In this document: positions 24,122-30,400 of the stretch, one piece after another
Position numbering within the stretch: position 1 is the first letter of the stretch
Layout of the letters: each line of letters starts with the position of its first letter
NCBI GenBank assembly: GCA_002345145.1
Contig: DDVC01000160.1
Coordinates: 1 to 33,399 of the forward strand
Length of the DNA stretch: 33,399 bases
DNA from: Bacteroidetes bacterium UBA2322
GTDB taxonomy: Bacteria; Bacteroidota; Bacteroidia; Chitinophagales; UBA2359
Reading direction: 5' to 3'
Notes under the pieces: model-generated
The model's database searches: none
What the model was told of the DNA's origin: nothing
Seen by the model: only the letters and a program-made list of their open reading frames with translations
Program-made: the position numbers and the translations under genes

Positions 24122-24129
24122 TATTTTTG
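24122..24129 (+). promoter_or_regulatory. Possible -7 box for the SprB-repeat gene
   Basis: TATTTTTG matches TAnnTTTG, ending 49 bases before the ATG at 24179. In AT-rich DNA such a match is less significant, and no -33 box fits. Confidence 0.3.
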
Positions 24130-24178
24130 TGCTGAAAATTTCTAACAAATTTCTGTAAAATTCTCTAAACGAAAAACT

Positions 24179-25120
24179 ATGAAGAAGTTAGTCTTACTTT
24201 TTGCTTTAGTGGCTTTTGCCGCTACCGGCGCTTTTGCGCAAACTGTTAACCCCGCCGATGTATGCCCGGGCAATAATGCTCCGGCAGTAACAAGCGGCGC
24301 TTTTACCATTAACGTAGTAGGTACCGCCACTGGCGCGCCCTTGGCATTTGCTTCATCGGGCACCAACGACGAAGGCGTTTGCGGTTTGGTAACCGTAGAG
24401 TACCATGGTGGTGTAGAGGTTAGTTGTAATGGCGCTTCTAACGGTTCTATTACCGTAAACATTACCGGTGGTAACTTCCCCTATCGTTACACCCTTTACA
24501 GTTCAAGCACCAGCGCTACCGGCGGTTTTACCCAACATGCACAGGCAGTAGTTAATACTACCAGCAATACCTTTACCGGCTTGCCCGGCGATACATGGTA
24601 TTATGTAACCGTTGAGCAAACCAACGGTACTGCCGGCAATTATGGCTGTTTAATTGCCACAAACATGCCTGCTCAGGCTTGTAATGCTCAAGCTATCTAC
24701 TTAGACCAACCCGAAAAAGTTACTGCTACTTATTGCCAAGTTCCCGACTACTGCCAAGATAATACTGCCAGTGTAACGCTTAACATTCAGGGTGGTGTGC
24801 AGTTCTATACCGTAACTTGGAATGCCGGTACTTCTTCTACCACCTCCTTACTTGCACAACCCGGCGCTGCTGCCTACTCCACTACTCCCTTTGGTGGCGC
24901 TGCTTCCGGCATAACCGGTCAGGCAAGCCCTGCCAGCACAGTGGGTGCTGCCGGACAAGCTCCTACCGCCGGTATAACCGCATCAGACAACGGCGCAAGC
25001 GGTCAAGACCACGATGCTTATGATAATGCACAGACCGTAACCATTACCGGCTTAACGGGTAACTATCCTTACACCTTCACCATTACCGATGCCAACGGTT
25101 GTGTGGTAGAAAACCCCTAA
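24179..25120 (+). CDS. Secreted SprB-repeat protein, short, without sorting domain
   Basis: A 313-residue secreted protein with signal peptide KKLVLLFALVAFAATGAFAQ. Two SprB-like repeats are visible. The first begins VEVSCNGASNGSITVNITGGNFPYRYTLYS and runs to the Cys-rich linker near residue 180. The second begins near VTATYCQVPDYCQDNTASVTLNIQGG and closes with YPYTFTITDANGCVVENP. SprB is the mobile surface adhesin of gliding Bacteroidota. The protein is rich in Ser, Thr, Gly and Ala and ends immediately after the second repeat, where larger members continue with further repeats and a T9SS domain. It may therefore be a naturally short form or truncated. The TMTC-like gene follows on the same strand. 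Confidence 0.78.
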   Translation: MKKLVLLFALVAFAATGAFAQTVNPADVCPGNNAPAVTSGAFTINVVGTATGAPLAFASSGTNDEGVCGLVTVEYHGGVEVSCNGASNGSITVNITGGNFPYRYTLYSSSTSATGGFTQHAQAVVNTTSNTFTGLPGDTWYYVTVEQTNGTAGNYGCLIATNMPAQACNAQAIYLDQPEKVTATYCQVPDYCQDNTASVTLNIQGGVQFYTVTWNAGTSSTTSLLAQPGAAAYSTTPFGGAASGITGQASPASTVGAAGQAPTAGITASDNGASGQDHDAYDNAQTVTITGLTGNYPYTFTITDANGCVVENP

Positions 25121-25152
25121 TACGAAACGGATAACTTTTTCTTGAAACAAGA

Positions 25153-25190
25153 TAATGAGCGGCAGATACCCAAATGTCTGCCGCTCATTA
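25153..25190. promoter_or_regulatory. 14-bp perfect inverted repeat between SprB-repeat and TMTC-like genes
   Basis: TAATGAGCGGCAGA (25153-25166) pairs exactly with TCTGCCGCTCATTA (25177-25190) across a 10-base loop. It lies after the stop codon at 25118-25120 and before the preferred ATG at 25211. There is no T-run after it on either strand, so it is not a standard terminator. It could be an attenuating or mRNA-protecting hairpin, or an operator. Confidence 0.6.
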
Positions 25191-25210
25191 AAAATGGAAG
25201 AGCATTGCAA

Positions 25211-27391
25211 ATGAAGTTTGCCATAGTTAATTGGATTAGTATTTTAATAGGATTTTTGGCATTTTTTCAATTTGCCAATACCTTAAACTATGGCTATGTG
25301 TGGGATGATGTAATAGTGGTAGAAAAAAATGAAAAAATTAAAAATGGGCTAAATAATATATCGGTATTGTGGCAGAGAAATAAATCTAACGAGTTGAGCG
25401 ATCAATATGGCTTTAGGCCTATACCGCTAATGAGTTATGCTCTGGAAGTAGCATTATGGGGCTTGCGTCCACAAAGGAGCCACCTCATCAATGTGCTTTT
25501 ATATGCAACTTTATGTATCATCATGTACCACGCCTTAAATTGGGTTGTAGATAATCGTTTTTTATCCTTGTTAAGCACAGTCTTTTTTATGGTGCATCCT
25601 CTGCACTCAGAAGTAGTAGCTAATATAAAGAGTAGAGATGAAATTCTTGCATTACTATTTGCTATGTTGGCTGTAACGGTTATGCTCAAATACGTTAATG
25701 TCAGTTACATAACGGCACTATTTGCAACATCGGCATTTTTTTTCTTAGGCTTGTTATCTAAGGAGAGCAATGTAATTTTTGCAATAATAATACCGGTTGC
25801 CTTAATATGGTTTTCTAAGCTACCCATTTCAAAGATATTGATAACAGCTTTAACGCTTTCTTTGATTGCAGCGTCAATTATACCCGGTACAATGCTGTTT
25901 AAAGCATTATTGGTTCCGGCGGTACTGCTGTTTTGTAGTTTGTTGTATGGACTTTATCAACTGATGAACAGCCCCAATACTCCTTTTTCAAAATACTTAC
26001 CTCTTTCCTTGGGGTTGTTGTTTGGGGTGTTGATAGGTGGTTATGCTTGGTATGCAACCAATTATTTGCCCTTTTTGACCTCAGAGCAAATAGCCGCAGC
26101 GCCTATAAACATCATTGCCGACGATGCAGAAGGTTTATATTTGGAAGATAAAGTATTAGGTAACGCGTTATTTGGATTACCATCGGGCTCATATATTCAA
26201 ATATCTGCCAATTCATTCTTAATTCTTGGTGAGTATCTAAAAGGGTTTCTTTTCCCTTTTTCGCAGTGTTATTACTATGGTTTTAACCATATCCCACTTG
26301 CTTACTGGAATAATTGGGAAGTATTGTTTGCTGCTTTTTTGCACATTGTTCTTTTTGCCGGTGCAATTTACCTCATTCCCCGATTTAAGGAACTTAGCTT
26401 TGCCCTTATTTTTTATTTAGTAGCAATAGCGCCCTACACCCAGCTTGCCAAAGTTTTAGACGATTTTATGGCAGACCGGTTTATGTTTGTGCCATCGCTG
26501 GCTTTGTGCTTGGCAGTTGCGCTTATTCTTTGGCGATATGGTAAACTTGTTCATTTTTTTGAGTTGGTTAAAACAAAGCACGGCGCTAAAAATAGCGCTG
26601 GTATTACTGCCTACATATCCATAGTGTTCTTGCTGTTTGTTCTGCCTTCATTTTCCTATCAAACATACAGCCGTAATAAAGTATGGCAGGATAACTTTAC
26701 CTTGGTTAGCTCCGATTTGCCTAAATTACAAAACAGTTCAAGAGCCCATTACTATTACGCCAATGAGTGTTTTAATAAATACCTCACAGAAAAAAATGCT
26801 CAACAAAGACTAATCTGGCAAAACAAGGTAATTGAACATTATAGTATAAGCAAATCTATACATAAAAGTGCTTATTTTGCTTATGTAGGGTTGGTTAAAG
26901 CCTACATGACTTTTTACCAGTCAGATAAAGCCATAGCAGTATTAAACGAAATGCTGAGGCTTTACCCTCATTTAGCGCTCACGCATTACTATATGGGGCA
27001 TTACCATTTTAGGCTTCAAGACTATGAAGCCGCCATACCTCATTTAGAAAAGGCACACCAAATGCGACCCAAACTCAGGGAAACCATTTCTGATTTGGCT
27101 TGGTCATATCACAACGTTGGGAGAACCGATGAGGCAATACAAGCGCTCAAAAATACCATCTTATTAATTCCCGATTTTATGAGCAGCTACGGAAATCTCA
27201 GCGCCATTTACTACGAAATAGGCGATTTTGACAATGCCACACGCACACTTGAACAGGCGCTAACCATTGACCCATTTGGAGAACCCATTTACGATATGCT
27301 TATCTACCAACATCAACAACAAGGCAACACAGAAACCGCTCAAAAATATCTTAAAGAAGCACAACAAAAAGGACTCTTAAAGAATAGGTAA
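25211..27391 (+). CDS. TMTC-like multi-pass glycosyltransferase with C-terminal TPRs (putative protein O-mannosyltransferase)
   Basis: From ATG 25211 the protein has 726 residues; a TTG-started extension to 25142 would run through the inverted repeat and is unlikely. The N-terminal half is a GT-C-fold membrane enzyme with about ten transmembrane segments. The first luminal/periplasmic loop carries D32-D33 (YVWDDVIV), the catalytic acidic pair of GT-C enzymes, then FRPIPLMSYALE and the TMTC-type HPLHSE (129-134) and SRDE (141-144) motifs. Residues about 550-726 are TPRs (AYMTFYQSDKAIAVLNEM, YHFRLQDYEAAIPHLEKA, SYHNVGRTDEAIQALKNT, IYYEIGDFDNATRTLEQA). Eukaryotic TMTC proteins O-mannosylate cadherin beta-sandwiches; bacterial homologues are mostly uncharacterised. 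It sits between two Ser/Thr-rich beta-sandwich surface proteins, its likely clients by inference. Confidence 0.8.
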   Translation: MKFAIVNWISILIGFLAFFQFANTLNYGYVWDDVIVVEKNEKIKNGLNNISVLWQRNKSNELSDQYGFRPIPLMSYALEVALWGLRPQRSHLINVLLYATLCIIMYHALNWVVDNRFLSLLSTVFFMVHPLHSEVVANIKSRDEILALLFAMLAVTVMLKYVNVSYITALFATSAFFFLGLLSKESNVIFAIIIPVALIWFSKLPISKILITALTLSLIAASIIPGTMLFKALLVPAVLLFCSLLYGLYQLMNSPNTPFSKYLPLSLGLLFGVLIGGYAWYATNYLPFLTSEQIAAAPINIIADDAEGLYLEDKVLGNALFGLPSGSYIQISANSFLILGEYLKGFLFPFSQCYYYGFNHIPLAYWNNWEVLFAAFLHIVLFAGAIYLIPRFKELSFALIFYLVAIAPYTQLAKVLDDFMADRFMFVPSLALCLAVALILWRYGKLVHFFELVKTKHGAKNSAGITAYISIVFLLFVLPSFSYQTYSRNKVWQDNFTLVSSDLPKLQNSSRAHYYYANECFNKYLTEKNAQQRLIWQNKVIEHYSISKSIHKSAYFAYVGLVKAYMTFYQSDKAIAVLNEMLRLYPHLALTHYYMGHYHFRLQDYEAAIPHLEKAHQMRPKLRETISDLAWSYHNVGRTDEAIQALKNTILLIPDFMSSYGNLSAIYYEIGDFDNATRTLEQALTIDPFGEPIYDMLIYQHQQQGNTETAQKYLKEAQQKGLLKNR

Positions 27392-27417
27392 ACCAATTTA
27401 AATTCATCATCCAACCA

Positions 27418-27457
27418 CAGCCTTTGAGATATTGACCAACGAGGTGGCGAAAGGCTG
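27418..27457 (+). promoter_or_regulatory. 8-bp stem-loop before the giant adhesin
   Basis: CAGCCTTT (27418-27425) pairs with AAAGGCTG (27450-27457) over a 24-base loop, in the 95-base gap between the TMTC-like gene and the adhesin start. There is no T-run after it. Structural significance is uncertain. Confidence 0.3.
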
Positions 27458-27486
27458 GAACAATAAAAAGTAAGGAAGCTGTGTAT

Positions 27487-30400
27487 ATGAAGCAGAATTA
27501 CAACTTAAAAATGTTAGGTAACACGGTTTTGCCATGCACTGTGCGTTTAAACCGTTTGTTTGGTATTGGTAAATATGTAACAGCTCTTATTGTGTTCATA
27601 TTTGCACTCATGCCTTTTTCAATGCAAAAAGCATGGGGGCAGTGTGCTAATGATAATGCTTATCAAGCAGACGCGCCTGATTTTTGTGTACTCGGTATTA
27701 CATCTTCTACTGCAGGTCAGGCAAGAGCTGGTTCATATATTCGCTGGCCCGTAACCTCCGGTTTTACTTATCAGTTTTCGCATTGTGCAGGAGGTTTTGA
27801 TTCTCAAATTACGTTGTATAACGATGCAGGCGGTGGATCATTGGCTTACAATGATGATAATGGACCTGCTTGTACAGGCACTCGGGCATCAGTAAATTGG
27901 ACAGCTTCATTTACCGGTCTTGTAAGGGTAGTTACTGACCAATTTAATTGTGTCGCATCAGGTGCATTAACGCCGCTTGCTGTTACTATTACAGCAGGTT
28001 TTAAAGCCGGTACCAACACTTCAATTCCAATTGAAGTGGGTACACTTTCGGGCTGTGCTAATTATTCCAATACGCAAAACAACGGAAATTGTTTTTTCAA
28101 CAGTTATGCCGGTCAATCCAGTCCCGATATATTTTACCGATTTACCCTTAACAACACCGCTACGGTTAATCTTTCACATTGTGGCTCTGGTTTTGATACA
28201 TACATGCACTTGCTTAATAGTGGCGGGGGTAGTATTACGCTTAATGATGACAACGGACCTTTATGTAGTGGAGCAGCAGCTTCTATCCAAACAACACTTG
28301 CAGCAGGTACTTATTTTGTAGTTTCAGAAGGATTTAGCTCAAATACAGGAAATATAAATACACAAATAGCCATACAACCTCCTACGGGTGGAAGTATATC
28401 GGGTGCCACAACGGTGTGTGCAGGGCAATCATACACCTACTCTGTTAGTGGTGTTAGTCACCATGTTCATGATTACCAATGGTCGGTACCGGCAGGAGCT
28501 ACTATTACCGCCGGACAAGGCACTGCTACCATTACCGTTACATGGGGAAGTACCAGCGGGAACGTATCTGTTACTCCCAGAACTTATGGAGGCACATGTA
28601 ATGGCAGTGCTATTACTTATGCTGTTACCGCCCAAAGTCCGTCGGGAAATCCCGCTAATTTTGGTTCTAATACATGGAATATTTATTCTTACTCGGGTTC
28701 AAACTTTAATGCATACTTCGGATTTGCATCTAATAGCACCAGTACCGAATTTAACCTTGGAGCATTTGGTATGGGGTTAACATCAAACCCAAGTACTCTA
28801 AGCGGATATGCAGGCTGTAGTCTCCAAAACGATAATTGGAGCATCAGTGCCAAAAGACAAGGATTTCCTTGCGGGGTGTACAATGTTATTGGACGAGGGC
28901 ACGACGATGCTGTACAAGTGTTTATTGATTTTGATGGCAACGGCACCTTCGATTTTACTTCAACCAATTTTACTTGTTGCAACCAACCCGGTTTTGTAAA
29001 TCAAACCTTATGGACCGGCACACTCACCAGTGCATCGCGTGTGCAGGTCGATCTTAGTGAGGGCGGGGGCGATGCTTTTGTAGATATAGATTTTACCCTC
29101 ATTACTCCTACCCTCAATGCAGGCTCTGTAGGCTCAAATGCAACTATATGTTCGGGTGGTGATTTAGGCGCTTTTTCTAATATTACTTCAGCTTCTGGCG
29201 GAACAACCGGATTTACCGGTGGCGGAAGCATAACCTACCAATGGCAAAGTTCACCTAATAACAGTACATGGACAAATATATCGGGTGCTACCGGCGCTAC
29301 TTATGACCCGCCTGCCCTTACAGCTACTACGTATTACCGTCGTGTAGCAAGCGATGCCTGTAGCTCGGTAAACTCAAACGTCATCACTATTACCGTAGTC
29401 CCCGACCCCGCCATCTCCGTTTCGGGCGCTACCACTATCTGCAACGACGGTTTTTCTTCGGCTAACCTTACGGCTACCATTACCAATGGCACCGGCTGCC
29501 AACCGCAATGGCAAATCAGTACCGATAACGCAACCTTTACCGATATTCCCGGAGCAACAAGTACTTCCTATAATACAGGCGCTTTAACCGCCACCCGATA
29601 CTACCGTGCCCGAACCATTAACTGTGGTACGGGGTGTGATATTGCTACCTCATCAAGTCTTACGGTTACAGTAACCCAGCCGCCGGGCAACCCCACTGTT
29701 TATGGCACAAATACGTGGAACATTTATGCCTATAATGGCTTCAGTTTTGGCAGTTATTTAGGTTTTGCCACCAACTCCACCACTGCCGAGTTCAATATTG
29801 GAACTTTTGGTATGGGTGCTGCCTCCACTCCTTCTGCTTTATCGGGTTATTCCGGTTGTGCTACCCAAAGTACCGATAACTGGAGTTTTTCTGCCAAAAG
29901 GCAAGGATTTCCTTGTGGTGTTTACAACCTCAACCTAATAGGGTATGATGACAATTACTCTCTTAGCATAGATTGGGACGGCAACGGTACAGTTGATTTT
30001 AATACATCGGGTACTTGCTGCAACAATGGATTGGGTACTAAATGGACTGGCACACTTACCTCATCCTCAAGAGTTGAAATTACCTTGCAGGAAGGTGGCG
30101 GTGATGCTTTCATAGATATTGATTTTGCAAACGTTACGCCTGCAGTAACCGGCGGCACTATTGCTGGTATTGCCAATGGTGTAACCATTTGTACCGGAGG
30201 CGACCCGGGCGCTTTTACCAGCTCCGCGGCAGCAAGCGGCGGTACAGTAGGTACTACCAATGGGGGTAGTTTCTCTTACCAATGGGAGTTGAGCCTAAAT
30301 GGTGGCGGCTACAGCAATGTAAGCGGCGCTACCGGTTTAACTTATGACCCGCCCGCCCTAACTACCGGCACCTACATTTATCGCCGCCGCGCTACCGACC

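Larger units (their letters stand above)
23703..24178. other. AT-rich divergent control region
   Basis: About 475 bases separating the leftward exporter operon from the rightward adhesin genes. It is much richer in A and T than its surroundings and has no credible gene. It holds a leftward -7 box (23755-23762), an 11-bp tandem repeat (23833-23880), an isolated copy of the same 11-mer (24147-24157) and a possible rightward -7 box TATTTTTG (24122-24129). Confidence 0.55.

Noticed and set aside
25142..25210. N-terminal extension of the TMTC-like protein from a TTG codon
   Set aside because: It would translate the perfect inverted repeat and add polar residues before the first membrane helix; the ATG at 25211 gives the normal family N-terminus.
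27399..27473. Short stop-to-stop frame after the TMTC-like gene that reads like a protein C-terminus (FEILTNEVAKGWNNKK)
   Set aside because: Only about 23 codons with no start codon and no recognisable parent gene; could be a remnant but chance cannot be excluded.
27977..28321. Open frame of 114 codons inside the adhesin gene, second frame
   Set aside because: It is an out-of-frame shadow of the long adhesin frame, which is continuous from 27487 to the window end.
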